Assembly (NCBI GenBank): GCA_028821475.1
Contig: JAPPGB010000173.1
Location: 1 to 64,000, forward strand
From: Spirochaetaceae bacterium
GTDB lineage: Bacteria > Spirochaetota > Spirochaetia > SZUA-6 > Bin103
Length of the DNA: 64,000 nucleotides
Direction: 5' to 3'
Each line of letters opens with the position of its first letter. The first letter of the stretch is position 1. Of this stretch, positions 9,385-18,111 are shown one piece after another. A program made the position numbers and the translations under genes. The notes under the pieces are model-generated. The model was not told the DNA's origin and did no database searches. It saw only the letters and a list, made by a program, of their open reading frames with translations.

Positions 9385-10330
9385 GGCGGACCCGCGGGTC
9401 CAGGTAGGGGTAAATCAGGTCGATCAGCAGGTTGAACACCGCCACCGCGACCGCAAAGAACAGGTTCACCGCCGAGATGACCGGGTAGTCGCGTTCCTGG
9501 AGGGCGGTCACCATCAGCCGGCCGAGCCCCGGCAGGTTGAAGATGTTCTCCATGATCACCGACCCGCCCACCAGCAGTGGCAGCGACAAGCCGATGCCGG
9601 TCACCACCGGGATCATGGCGTTCTTGACCGCGTGCCTGACCACCACGAGCCGCTCCTTGAGGCCCTTGGCCCAGGCGGTCCTGATGTAGTCCTGCCGCAG
9701 TACCTCCAGCATCATGGTGCGCGTCAGCCGCATCGTGTGCGCGGACATGGCGGTGCCCAGGATCAGGGCGGGGACGAGCAGAATGCCGAGGTTCGCCGTC
9801 GGGTCTTCGGCCAGCGGCACGTACTCCAGCGGCGGCGTCCAGCCCCACCAGATCGCCGGGTAGATCATCACCATGGTGCCCAGCCAGAAGTTGGGCGTGG
9901 CCAGGCCGATCACGGCAACGCTGCGTCCCACGAAGTCACCGAACTGGTCCTGGCGAATCGCCGAGTAGACGCCGACCGGCAGCGCAATCACCAGCGCAAT
10001 CGCAATCGACAGGAGGCCGAGCTCCGCGGTTACCGGCAACTTGGCCAGGATCCGCTCTTCTATCGGAGCAGCTCCCCCAAACAGTGACTCGCCAAAGGTG
10101 CCGCGCAGGAGAATCCCGCTGATCCAGCGGCCGTACTGTACGTGCAGCGGTACGTCGAGTCCGAGACTGCGCAGCAGCTCTTCACGGTCGATGTCGAACA
10201 ACTCCAGCCTGATCACCATCGCATCGATGGCATCGCCGGGAATGAAGCGCACCGTGAGAAACACGATCATCGTCAGGATGAGCAAGGTTGGGATCATCAG
10301 CAGCAGTCGCCTGATCATGTACGCCTTCAT
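9377..10330 (-). CDS. Peptide/sugar ABC transporter permease (DppB/OppB type), cassette 1
   Basis: 317-residue permease starting MKAYMIRRLLLMIPTLLILTM after GAGGAG (5-nt spacing); a longer frame to 10390 lacks support. The docking loop RQDYIRTAWAKGLKERLVVVRH and the NAMIPVVTGIG motif are characteristic of DppB-type subunits, and six hydrophobic segments are visible. It pairs with the downstream DppC-type gene, which it overlaps. A strong stem-loop separates it from the binding-protein gene. The transported ligand is unknown; family-5 binding proteins carry peptides, nickel or oligosaccharides. Confidence 0.9.
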   Translation of the reverse strand: MKAYMIRRLLLMIPTLLILTMIVFLTVRFIPGDAIDAMVIRLELFDIDREELLRSLGLDVPLHVQYGRWISGILLRGTFGESLFGGAAPIEERILAKLPVTAELGLLSIAIALVIALPVGVYSAIRQDQFGDFVGRSVAVIGLATPNFWLGTMVMIYPAIWWGWTPPLEYVPLAEDPTANLGILLVPALILGTAMSAHTMRLTRTMMLEVLRQDYIRTAWAKGLKERLVVVRHAVKNAMIPVVTGIGLSLPLLVGGSVIMENIFNLPGLGRLMVTALQERDYPVISAVNLFFAVAVAVFNLLIDLIYPYLDPRVRHG

Positions 10331-10349
10331 GCCACTCCTCTCAACAAAC

Positions 10350-10416
10350 GGGGGCTGGCAAGCTCGCGCCTCCCAGCCCCCTCGCATCAATGGGGCCAGT
10401 GCAGGGGCGATGCCCC
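10350..10416 (-). terminator. GC-rich stem-loops between binding protein and permease (attenuator-like)
   Basis: Perfect 9-bp arms GGGGGCTGG (10350-10358) and CCAGCCCCC (10373-10381) enclose a 14-base loop. A second hairpin GGGGC-GAT-GCCCC lies at 10404-10416. No T-tract follows. The position directly after the binding-protein stop suits partial termination or mRNA-end protection, giving more binding protein than permease. This is an inference by analogy with other binding-protein operons. Confidence 0.6.
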
Positions 10417-10433
10417 TTCTGACCGCCTATTTC

Positions 10434-12233
10434 CTAGTGTCCCATCTCCTGCTTCAGAGCGGAGTCGATCCAGATGCGGGCGAAGAGCTGCGCGTAACGC
10501 TGCTGAAAGCCGAGGAAGTACTCACCGTTGTAGCCCACCACCCATGGATGTACCGCATTGAATGCCGGCACTTTGAAGAACCAGATGTGATACTGGTTCG
10601 CAATCACATTCTGGTCGGCCTCCTTGATCAGCCGTTGCTGCTCCTCCCAGGTCGTTGCCTGCTCGGCGGCTTCGATCAAACTGTCCAGGTGCGGATCCCG
10701 AATCCCCGGTTGGTTGTAGCCTCCTTCCGAGTGAGCCCAGGAGCGCATGACAAGGGTGGGGCTTCTGTCGTAGCCCATGTAGGCCGAGATCATGCCCGAT
10801 TCGTAGGTATGCTCGCGTATGCTGGCGCCGTGCGCAGCCCGGTCACTGGGTGTCTGTATCTCGACGTCGACGCCGATCGCCTCCCAATAGGAGGCGGCGA
10901 TGTCGCTGAGGGCGGGATCGCTGAAGTAGTTTTCACTCGCCAGCGTGGTCCGGAATCTCACCCCGTCCTCACCGCGTGGAAGCCCAGCCTCCTCGAGAAG
11001 CTGCTCGGCACCCTCGGGATTGTACCTGTAGCCCTCCTTCACCTCCTCGGGCCACTCGTCGAATGGAATGAAATAGTCCACGGCGCCATCCCCGATCAGG
11101 CCCTGTGGTTTCCACTTCGCCCAACCATCGAAGTAGGAGCCATTGATCGTCTCCAGGTCGAGCGCCATCTGCATCGCCCTGCGCACGCGGATGTCGTCGA
11201 ATGGCTCCTTGTCGATGTCCATGGCGAAGCTCGTTGCATTCGAGCGATACGAATACGGCAGGAAGGCCATTTCCGAGTTGGTCTGCGACAGGGCCCTCAT
11301 CTGGTCGATCGTTATTGCCGTGTCGCCGCTCCAACCGAGGTAATCGACCTTGCCGGTGCGCAGCGCCGAAATGCGCGTTGCCGCATCTGGCATGATCAGA
11401 GCCCTGATTTCATCGACGTAGGGCAGGCGGTTGTCCGGGAACTTCTCGTCGAAGCCCCAGTAGTTCGCATTCTTGGTCCAGGTGGCGGAGGTGTCCTCGA
11501 CGTAGCCGGTGAGCTCGAAGGGACCGGTGCCGACCAGCAGCTTCCAATCGTCGATGCCACCGTGTTCTTCGATTACCTCCGGCGGCATGATGTGATTGGG
11601 GTAGTCGTCCAGAAGCGCCGCCAGCGCGGTAAGCTGCGGTGTGTGCAGCTTGAAGACGACCGTCCAGTCGTCGGTTGCGGTTACCGATTCGATCGGCAGG
11701 GTCTTGTACTGGCTGATGGGTCCGGCTTCGGCCCACTTGCCCAGTCCCAGGTAGCGGTGGAAGTTGTAGACGATGTCATCGGGGGTCAGCTCGCGACCGT
11801 TCATCGGCTCCTTGTCGTGCCAGTGCACGCCCCTGCGGATCGGGAAGATGATCGTGGTCTCGTCGGGCTGTTCCCAGCCCTCGGCCAGTTGCCCTCGCAT
11901 CGCCCACACCGGTGTCGGGCGGCTCTTGTGGTTGTAGACGCTCCGCTCGATCCCCCAGTCCGCAATCGACAGCATCTCCGTGACGCCGCCCTGTATCGGG
12001 TCGCCGTGGCGAGTGGGATAATTGTCGATCTTGGTCTGCAGGTTCTGCCAGACGTAAGTGAACGTGCCGCCGTACTCCGGCGCGGATAGCTGCGTGCCGG
12101 TGGTGGGGTCGATCACGTACTCCTTCTCGGCTGCTGCCGCCTGCTCCCCTTCGCCGGTGGCCCACAGGCCGGTTGCGGCCAAAACGAGAACCAGGGCGGC
12201 CGCAAGGATCCTGGTGACGTGTGCAACGGTCAT
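10434..12233 (-). CDS. Family-5 extracellular solute-binding protein, cassette 1
   Basis: 599-residue secreted or lipid-tethered ligand receptor for the cassette-1 importer. The signal sequence (ILAAALVLVLAATGLWATG, residues 9-27) is followed by the acidic GEGEQAAAAE tail often seen in spirochaete binding proteins. Family-5 features include LAEGWEQPDETTIIFPIRRGVHWHDKEPMNGRELTPDDIVYNF (residues about 118-160, written here only as landmarks LAEGW...GVHWHD...DDIVYNF) and RVRRAMQMALDLETIN in the second lobe. Start ATG 12233 is preceded by AGGAGGT. The divergent partner is an aminotransferase gene, and a 27-bp inverted repeat lies between them. Ligand class cannot be decided from sequence. Confidence 0.88.
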   Translation of the reverse strand: MTVAHVTRILAAALVLVLAATGLWATGEGEQAAAAEKEYVIDPTTGTQLSAPEYGGTFTYVWQNLQTKIDNYPTRHGDPIQGGVTEMLSIADWGIERSVYNHKSRPTPVWAMRGQLAEGWEQPDETTIIFPIRRGVHWHDKEPMNGRELTPDDIVYNFHRYLGLGKWAEAGPISQYKTLPIESVTATDDWTVVFKLHTPQLTALAALLDDYPNHIMPPEVIEEHGGIDDWKLLVGTGPFELTGYVEDTSATWTKNANYWGFDEKFPDNRLPYVDEIRALIMPDAATRISALRTGKVDYLGWSGDTAITIDQMRALSQTNSEMAFLPYSYRSNATSFAMDIDKEPFDDIRVRRAMQMALDLETINGSYFDGWAKWKPQGLIGDGAVDYFIPFDEWPEEVKEGYRYNPEGAEQLLEEAGLPRGEDGVRFRTTLASENYFSDPALSDIAASYWEAIGVDVEIQTPSDRAAHGASIREHTYESGMISAYMGYDRSPTLVMRSWAHSEGGYNQPGIRDPHLDSLIEAAEQATTWEEQQRLIKEADQNVIANQYHIWFFKVPAFNAVHPWVVGYNGEYFLGFQQRYAQLFARIWIDSALKQEMGH

Positions 12234-12245
12234 AAGTACCTCCTA

Positions 12246-12272
12246 CAGGATGACTGTCGTTTGACCATCCTG
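12246..12272. promoter_or_regulatory. Inverted repeat in the divergent 82-bp promoter region
   Basis: CAGGATG (12246-12252) and CATCCTG (12266-12272) are perfect 7-bp arms with centres 20 bp apart, about two helical turns. They sit between the starts of the binding-protein gene (12233, minus) and the aminotransferase gene (12316, plus). The layout fits a dimeric regulator acting on both. No regulator gene is adjacent. Confidence 0.4.
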
Positions 12273-12315
12273 GCACCGCCACGGCACGCTGTCAACGACC
12301 AGGAGGTCATGTCTC

Positions 12316-13509
12316 ATGTACAGGATTGGGCAACGGGAGCTGGACGGGATCGCCAGCGTACTAGCCTCCGGGAACCTGTTCCGCTACCTGGCGGAGGGCG
12401 GCGCGGAGTGTGAACGGTTCGAGACCCGCTATGCGCGCAGGCTTGGCGTGCGGCACTGCCTGATGACGGCCAGCGGCACCAATGCGCTGACCGCCGCGCT
12501 GATGGGGGCCGGCGTGGGTCCGGGCGACGAGGTGATCGTGCCCGCGTGCACCTACATGGCCACGCCGATGGCCGTCCTCGCCGCGGGCGCGATTCCGGTG
12601 ATCGTCGATATAGACGAGAGCCTCGGCATGAGCCCGGACGCGTTGCGGGACGGCATCGGGCCGCGCACCCGGGCGGCGATCCCGGTGCACATGTGGGGCC
12701 TGCCGTGCGACATGGGCTCGATCATGGCGATCGCCGCCGACCGCGGGTTGCTGGTGATCGAGGACGCCTGCCAGGCGGTCGGCGGCGCCTACGAGGGCAG
12801 CATGCTCGGCTCGATCGGCCACGCCGGCGCGTTCAGCTTCAACTACTACAAGAACATGAGCTGCGGCGAGGGCGGCGCGGTGGTCACCGGCGACGACTCG
12901 TTCGCCGAGCGCATTGGCTGCGCGGTCGATCCGTGCCGGTTCTACTGGGACGGGCGCAGCGACAGCTTCGCGGGCTTCGTGGCCAACGGTGCGCGGGCGT
13001 CGGAGATCGAGGGCGCGGTGATGAACTGCCAGCTCGACCGTCTGGACGGCATGATCGACGCCACGCGCGCTCAGAAGCGGAGGATTGTCCGCGAAACCGC
13101 GGCCTGCGGCCTGTCGGCGAGCCCCAGCAACAGCCCCGCCGGGGAGTGCGGCAGCCACGCAGCCTTCCTGCTGCCTTCGCCGGCCGCGGCCGATTCGCTC
13201 GCGGAAGCGGGCGGCGGCTTCGTAGCGCTGAACACCGGGCGTCACGTGTACACGGAGTGGGACCCGGTGCTGCAGCACCGCGGCGCCCACCACCAGGTGC
13301 TGAACCCCTTCGAGCTGGAGCAGAACCGCGGCTGCCGCATGCACTACTCGAAGGAGATGTGCCGCCGCTCGCTGGACATTCTGGGCAGAACCGTGCTCAT
13401 CCGCACCCATCCGGACTACTCGGACGACGAGGTGGCCCACCTCATCGCCCGAATCACCGCCGGCTCGGACGCGCTGACCACCGACCCCGCCGCCCTCCCG
13501 GTCCGGTAG
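12316..13509 (+). CDS. DegT/DnrJ/EryC1 family aminotransferase
   Basis: Fold-type I PLP enzyme of 397 residues, a family that transaminates keto-sugars or related substrates. TASGTNALTAALMG (51-64) binds cofactor phosphate, IEDACQAVGG (148-157) holds the pyridine-ring Asp150 and Gln153, and SFNYYKNMSCGEGG contains the Schiff-base Lys179. AGGAGG ends 9 nt before ATG 12316. Another ATG at 12309 is out of frame. Divergent transcription from an ABC importer suggests the substrate may derive from an imported sugar, but no other sugar-nucleotide gene is nearby. Confidence 0.88.
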   Translation: MYRIGQRELDGIASVLASGNLFRYLAEGGAECERFETRYARRLGVRHCLMTASGTNALTAALMGAGVGPGDEVIVPACTYMATPMAVLAAGAIPVIVDIDESLGMSPDALRDGIGPRTRAAIPVHMWGLPCDMGSIMAIAADRGLLVIEDACQAVGGAYEGSMLGSIGHAGAFSFNYYKNMSCGEGGAVVTGDDSFAERIGCAVDPCRFYWDGRSDSFAGFVANGARASEIEGAVMNCQLDRLDGMIDATRAQKRRIVRETAACGLSASPSNSPAGECGSHAAFLLPSPAAADSLAEAGGGFVALNTGRHVYTEWDPVLQHRGAHHQVLNPFELEQNRGCRMHYSKEMCRRSLDILGRTVLIRTHPDYSDDEVAHLIARITAGSDALTTDPAALPVR

Positions 13510-13515
13510 AAGTAC

Positions 13516-13541
13516 TTGGGAGAATATATTGGGAGAATATA
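13516..13541 (+). repeat. 13-bp tandem duplication containing the ribosome site
   Basis: TTGGGAGAATATA occurs twice in tandem (13516-13528 and 13529-13541), immediately before ATG 13543. Each copy carries a GGGAGAA ribosome-site-like core and a TATA-rich tail. The first TTG could open the same frame, but the second copy places its SD correctly for ATG 13543. Confidence 0.8.
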
Positions 13542-13542
13542 C

Positions 13543-13836
13543 ATGTCTGCTTATCAGTTTATTTTGCTTGTAGAGGGCCCGGATCTGCAGACCGACCATG
13601 GGATTGACGCTCTGTATGAAGCGGGTTGCAACGATGCTCTCGTCGGTCGCACCGACGGGATGCAGTACCTTGACTTCGACCGGGAGGCGTCGAATCCGGC
13701 GACGGCAATTGCGTCCGCGATCGCGAACGTCGAGCGCCTCCCTGACGTCGCGGTGCTCCGGCTCGCTGGCGGCGGGGTTGTTTCCATGGCTGATGGATCC
13801 CGACTCGGGGAGAGGCTCGATGACCGGTCCACATAG
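13543..13836 (+). CDS. Small protein resembling the N-terminal domain of HTH regulators; probably truncated
   Basis: 97 residues, MSAYQFILLVEGPDLQTDHG onward, with the pattern EGPDL...GIDALYEAGCNDALVGRTDGMQYLDFDREA. This pattern is familiar as the N-terminal domain of small DNA-binding regulators, which normally continue into a helix-turn-helix. Here the expected HTH segment is missing. The C-terminus (GGGVVSMADGSRLGERLDDRST) runs instead into the start of zwf, overlapping it by 17 bp. It is likely a shortened regulator or partner that lost DNA binding, though an intact standalone domain cannot be excluded. Confidence 0.5.
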   Translation: MSAYQFILLVEGPDLQTDHGIDALYEAGCNDALVGRTDGMQYLDFDREASNPATAIASAIANVERLPDVAVLRLAGGGVVSMADGSRLGERLDDRST

Positions 13837-15448
13837 TGCCGGCGCATCCGGGGCGGCGCATGCGGGAGCGGACGGGGCGGCGCCGTGCACGATGGTGATC
13901 TTCGGGGCGTCGGGAGACCTCACGGCGCGCAAGCTGATTCCGGGACTGTACGAGCTGTACCGCCGAGGGCTGCTGCCCGACCGGTTTGCGGTACTGGGTG
14001 CCGGGCGCACGGGGATGAGCGACGAACAATTCCGTACCGCCATGGCGGCGGCGCTGGCGGATGACACGGGTGACCGGTCACGGCAGGACCGCGACCGCTT
14101 TCTCGGCGCGCTGTACTACCAGCGGCTCGATCCCGCGGTTGCGGCGGAGTACGGGAAGCTGGCTGAGCGGCTGAGCGCGGTTGCGGCAGGCGCCGGGACC
14201 GGGGACAACGTCCTCTACTACCTGGCGACGCCGCCAAGCAGCTTCGAACCGATTGCCGGCGGGCTGGCGGGGGCGGGTCTGGCGGAGGAGCGCGGCGGCG
14301 CCTGGCGGCGGCTGATCGTCGAGAAGCCGTTCGGCTACGACCTGCAGTCGGCGCGCGCGCTCAACGAGCGGCTGCACTCCTGGTTCGGCGAGCGGCAGAT
14401 TTACCGCATCGACCACTACCTGGGCAAGGAGACGGTGCAGAACGTGCTGGTGCTGCGCTTCGCCAACGAGGTGTGGGAGCCGCTGTGGACGCGCGCCACC
14501 ATCGACCGGGTGGAGATCACCGCCGCCGAGCAGGTGGGGGTGGAGGGCCGCGGCGGCTACTACGACGGCTCGGGTGCGCTGCGCGACATGTTCCAGAACC
14601 ACCTGCTGCAGGTGGTGGGCATGATCGCCATGGAGCCGCCGGCGCACTTCCGCCCGAGCGCGGTGCGCAACGAAACCGTGAAGGTGTTCGACTCGTTGCG
14701 TCCGATTGCGCCGTCGCGGGTGGCCGAGGACGTGGTGCGCGGCCAGTACACCGGCTCGCTGACGACCGAAGGCGCCATGGCCGGCTACCGCGAGGAGCCG
14801 GGGGTACCGGCCGGGTCGAGCACGGAGACCTACGTGGCGCTACGGTTCCACATCGACAACCGGCGCTGGGCCGGGGTGCCGTTCCTGGTGCGCACCGGCA
14901 AGCGGCTGCCGGCGCGCGTCACCGAGGTGGTGATCCACTTCAAGCAGGTGCCGCACCACCTGTTCGGCACGCCGCCGGCGGACCTGGTCTCCGGCGCTCC
15001 CCACCTCGGCGCCGCCGGGCACGCGGTGTCGGCGGCGGCAGCGGAGGCAAGCAAGCTGATCATCCGCATCCAGCCGGACGAGGCGATCCAGCTCCGCTGC
15101 AACGTGAAGCTGCCGGGCGCCGGCTTCGAGGTGCAGCAGGTGGGCATGGACTTCCGCTACGCCGACCTGGCCGACACCTACCTGCCCGACGCCTACGAAC
15201 GGCTGCTGCTGGACGGCATCACCGGCGACGCCACCCTGTACGCGCGCGCCGACGCCATCGAGTCGTGCTGGGAGTTCGTGCAGCCCGTGCTGCAGGCGTG
15301 GCGGGACCAGCCCGCCATTCCGCTGCACGGCTACCCGGCCGGGAGCTGGGGACCGGCCGCGGCTGCCAGCCTGTTCCGCCGCCCCGGCTACGGCTGGCGC
15401 ACCCCGGCGCCGTCCCTGGTCGACGCCGGAGGGCGCACGGCGCTGTAG
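13820..15448 (+). CDS. zwf: Glucose-6-phosphate 1-dehydrogenase
   Basis: Oxidises glucose 6-phosphate to 6-phosphogluconolactone with NAD(P)+, the entry step of the oxidative pentose phosphate pathway. The Rossmann motif IFGASGDLTARKLIPGLY starts at residue 27, and the catalytic motif RIDHYLGKE lies at about 196-204. ATG 13820 (542 residues) is preceded by GGGGAGAGG; the frame open from 13598 is not needed. The protein is somewhat longer than the usual 480-510 residues because of a Gly/Ala-rich N-terminus and small insertions. No gnd or pgl gene follows within the window. Confidence 0.93.
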   Translation: MTGPHSAGASGAAHAGADGAAPCTMVIFGASGDLTARKLIPGLYELYRRGLLPDRFAVLGAGRTGMSDEQFRTAMAAALADDTGDRSRQDRDRFLGALYYQRLDPAVAAEYGKLAERLSAVAAGAGTGDNVLYYLATPPSSFEPIAGGLAGAGLAEERGGAWRRLIVEKPFGYDLQSARALNERLHSWFGERQIYRIDHYLGKETVQNVLVLRFANEVWEPLWTRATIDRVEITAAEQVGVEGRGGYYDGSGALRDMFQNHLLQVVGMIAMEPPAHFRPSAVRNETVKVFDSLRPIAPSRVAEDVVRGQYTGSLTTEGAMAGYREEPGVPAGSSTETYVALRFHIDNRRWAGVPFLVRTGKRLPARVTEVVIHFKQVPHHLFGTPPADLVSGAPHLGAAGHAVSAAAAEASKLIIRIQPDEAIQLRCNVKLPGAGFEVQQVGMDFRYADLADTYLPDAYERLLLDGITGDATLYARADAIESCWEFVQPVLQAWRDQPAIPLHGYPAGSWGPAAAASLFRRPGYGWRTPAPSLVDAGGRTAL

Positions 15449-15646
15449 GACTCTGTTTGGTCTCGGTGGGCTCCGGCAGCACCGCGCCGCGCCGCTTGCC
15501 GGCTACGGGTTGGCCCCAGCGGGTTGCGTGTAGTCGTTGAGGGTCGCCTCGAGCGCGTTCCGCCCGGCCGCTCGCGACTTGGTCGCGGGGCAGCGCCGTG
15601 CCCGCACCGCGGCTGTCAATCGGCGCCTGCACCGGACGCGCCCCGG

Positions 15647-18043
15647 CTACCCGCGGCGTTCCGCCGGAGCCTGCTCAAGGGCGGCACGGTCGGCGCGCTG
15701 CAGCCAGATCTCGCTGACCTGGGCGCCGCGGCCGGGGCCGCCGCTCTCTTCGTGGAACACCCGTAGCGTGACCGAACCGTTCGCCGCGGCGCCGGCCGGC
15801 AGGTCGAAGTTCAGCGGGCCGCGAGGGTGGGGCTTGGCGAGCCAGCCGTGGACCGCGTGCGCGGCGCCGTCGGAGCCGACGGCATCCATGCGTACGCGGG
15901 GATGCGCGCCGCCCCAGCGCCGCTCGCCGCCGTACACCACCACCACGCGCCAGCATGCACCAGGATCGAGGCCTTCGTAGCGCAGTTGCAGGGGGCCGTG
16001 GCCGATCGACTCGGCCTGGCTGAGCCAGGCGTAGGGGATCGGCTCGGCGGGGTAGGGAATCGAAAACCCGCGCAGCGCCGAGTCCAGAAACGACGGGTCG
16101 CTGCAAAACCCGGCGTCCGGCACCAGGTGCGGCTGTTCGGCCGGGTCGCCGAGGTTGTCGTAGCGGCCGCCCGGACCGGGGTCGGTGCGGCGCAGTACGC
16201 GTGCGATCGCATCGAGGCGCTCCTGCTCGGTGGCGAGGCGCGCGATTTCGGCGCAGCGTTCGTGCAGCCACAGGCGGTCGCCGAGCGGATACTCCAGTCC
16301 GTCCAGGCTGGCGCCGCGGCGCACCGCCTGGGCGCCGTAGCGCGGCACGGAGAGTTGCACGTGAATGCTCTGAAACAGCGCCTCGGCGAGAGCGTAGACG
16401 CGGGCGCGCAGTTCGCCCTGGCAGGCGGCGGCCGCCGCCTCGTCCACCGCCGCGAGCGCACGCCGGCACGCCGCCCGCGCGCCGATGTCGGGCGCCCGCC
16501 GCAGTTCGCCGAGCGCGCAACTGCCGGCGGCTGTCTCGGCGATCAGCCGCTCGCGGATGTAGGCGTCGGAACAGGCGCGGTAGAGCAACTGCTGGAAGCG
16601 CCAGCTCTTCAGCACACGAGGCGGCGCGGCGCGCTCGAGCGCCTGCATACGCAGCAGCGTTGTGTTCACCGATCCGTTGGCCAGCAGCGGGCCGCGCCAG
16701 TTCTGCTCCAGCCCCAGGATCGCCGCCGCCACCCCGTCGGCCAGGTCGGGGTGCACGAACGCACGCCCGTACTGCCGCAACACCGCGTCCAGGTCGGCCG
16801 CCGGGTCCCACAGCAGGGCGCTCCACACCATCTTGTTGAGGTCGTCGTTGTTGCCCTCGCAGTAGGTCAGGGCGCCGATCGAGTGCGGCGCGGTGAGCGC
16901 GAAGATGTGCGCCTGGTCGGTCGGCCGCGGATTGATCGGCTCGCGGCCCTGGCAGGCGGCCAGCGCCGGGTCCCAGTCCGGCACCGGATACTGGCATGAC
17001 CAGCAGTGGGTGATGTCGGGGTAGAGGCGGATCGGGTAGCGCGCCGGCACGCGCGCGCGGAACGCCTCCGCTGTCAGGTGAATCCACGGCCCGAAGATCA
17101 CCCCGTCCAGCCAGTTGACCCCGTCCTCCAGTGCTGCGTAGAAGTGCGCCTCGTCGGCGCCGTGAAACCCCTGCGGGGCAATCCACATCTGCGCATTCGG
17201 GTGTACCTCGCGCAGCGACGCCTTTTGCCGTTCCGCCAGCGCCAGCAGCAGGCGAGCCGGCGTCGAGCCCGGATCGCCGCCGGGGATGAACACGGCGTCA
17301 ATGCGCGGCATCGCCTCGAACACCGCGCGCCAGTCGGCGAGCGCGCGCCGCACGGTCGCTCCGTCGCCGTAGTCGGTCTCCAGGGCCGGGAACCAGACCC
17401 ACAGGTCGACGTCGTAGCGGTCGGCGATTGCGGACACTTCGCGCAGCATGTCGATCGGCGGCAGCGGGAAGTGGTCGGAGTCGGCCTCGTCGTCCGACAC
17501 CGGCGGGATTACCTCGACGGCGTTGGCGCCGAAGATGGCCAGTTCGCGGACGTACTGTTCCCACTCGGCCGCCGTCCAGCCGGCGTAGGAGTTGGTCTTG
17601 GGCCGGTAGCCGATCTGGTGGCCGCGCAGCGGATAGTGCGGGGCCGACCGAAACGGTCCGGCGGCCAGCAGCGCGTCGGGCAGCACGACCGCGCCGCGGC
17701 GCACCTCCAGGTGGCGCAGCAGCCAGCCCACGCCGTACAGCACGCCGCGGGTATCGTTTCCGGTAACGGTGAGGCCGTTTCCATCGCGCTCGATCCGGAA
17801 CCCCTCCGGGCGCGCCGCGAATTCGGCGGCGCGGAACGACCGCGCCTCCTCCGCCGACCAGCGTACGCCGCGGCGCACCGCGGTGCCGCCGTTGCGCAGC
17901 ATCACTACCGGGCCACCCTGGTCCGCCGCCGGCCAGACCCGTTGTGCGCGCCGGGCTACCTCTTCCGTCAGGACGGCGCGCGCCTGCCGGCAGCGCGGCG
18001 AACTGCCCGCGTCCAGCTCGATTCGTGCGTACGTCAGATCCAA
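15647..18043 (-). CDS. Large glycoside-hydrolase-like protein (GH20b/alpha-glucuronidase-like)
   Basis: 798 residues with no evident signal peptide. The N-terminal domain (about 1-125, ending FRIERDGNGLTVTGNDTRGVLYGVGWLLRHLE) resembles the zincin-like domain that precedes the catalytic barrel in GH20, GH67 and GH84 enzymes. The middle has TIM-barrel character: GANAVEVIPP, DLWVWFPALETDYG, DAVFIPGGDPG, NAQMWIAPQGFHG and YPDITHCWSCQYP, with acidic residues suited to catalysis. The C-terminal 300 residues are helical plus a beta-rich end. Start TTG 18043 follows GGGGGTGA; an alternative GTG lies about 30 nt upstream. Exact family and substrate are uncertain. Confidence 0.55.
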   Translation of the reverse strand: MDLTYARIELDAGSSPRCRQARAVLTEEVARRAQRVWPAADQGGPVVMLRNGGTAVRRGVRWSAEEARSFRAAEFAARPEGFRIERDGNGLTVTGNDTRGVLYGVGWLLRHLEVRRGAVVLPDALLAAGPFRSAPHYPLRGHQIGYRPKTNSYAGWTAAEWEQYVRELAIFGANAVEVIPPVSDDEADSDHFPLPPIDMLREVSAIADRYDVDLWVWFPALETDYGDGATVRRALADWRAVFEAMPRIDAVFIPGGDPGSTPARLLLALAERQKASLREVHPNAQMWIAPQGFHGADEAHFYAALEDGVNWLDGVIFGPWIHLTAEAFRARVPARYPIRLYPDITHCWSCQYPVPDWDPALAACQGREPINPRPTDQAHIFALTAPHSIGALTYCEGNNDDLNKMVWSALLWDPAADLDAVLRQYGRAFVHPDLADGVAAAILGLEQNWRGPLLANGSVNTTLLRMQALERAAPPRVLKSWRFQQLLYRACSDAYIRERLIAETAAGSCALGELRRAPDIGARAACRRALAAVDEAAAAACQGELRARVYALAEALFQSIHVQLSVPRYGAQAVRRGASLDGLEYPLGDRLWLHERCAEIARLATEQERLDAIARVLRRTDPGPGGRYDNLGDPAEQPHLVPDAGFCSDPSFLDSALRGFSIPYPAEPIPYAWLSQAESIGHGPLQLRYEGLDPGACWRVVVVYGGERRWGGAHPRVRMDAVGSDGAAHAVHGWLAKPHPRGPLNFDLPAGAAANGSVTLRVFHEESGGPGRGAQVSEIWLQRADRAALEQAPAERRG

Positions 18044-18111
18044 TGTGTCACCCCCGGCAACAGCCAACCACGGCACCCGCTTGTTGGTCGAGCCGCCCGG
18101 GGCGCCGGCGG

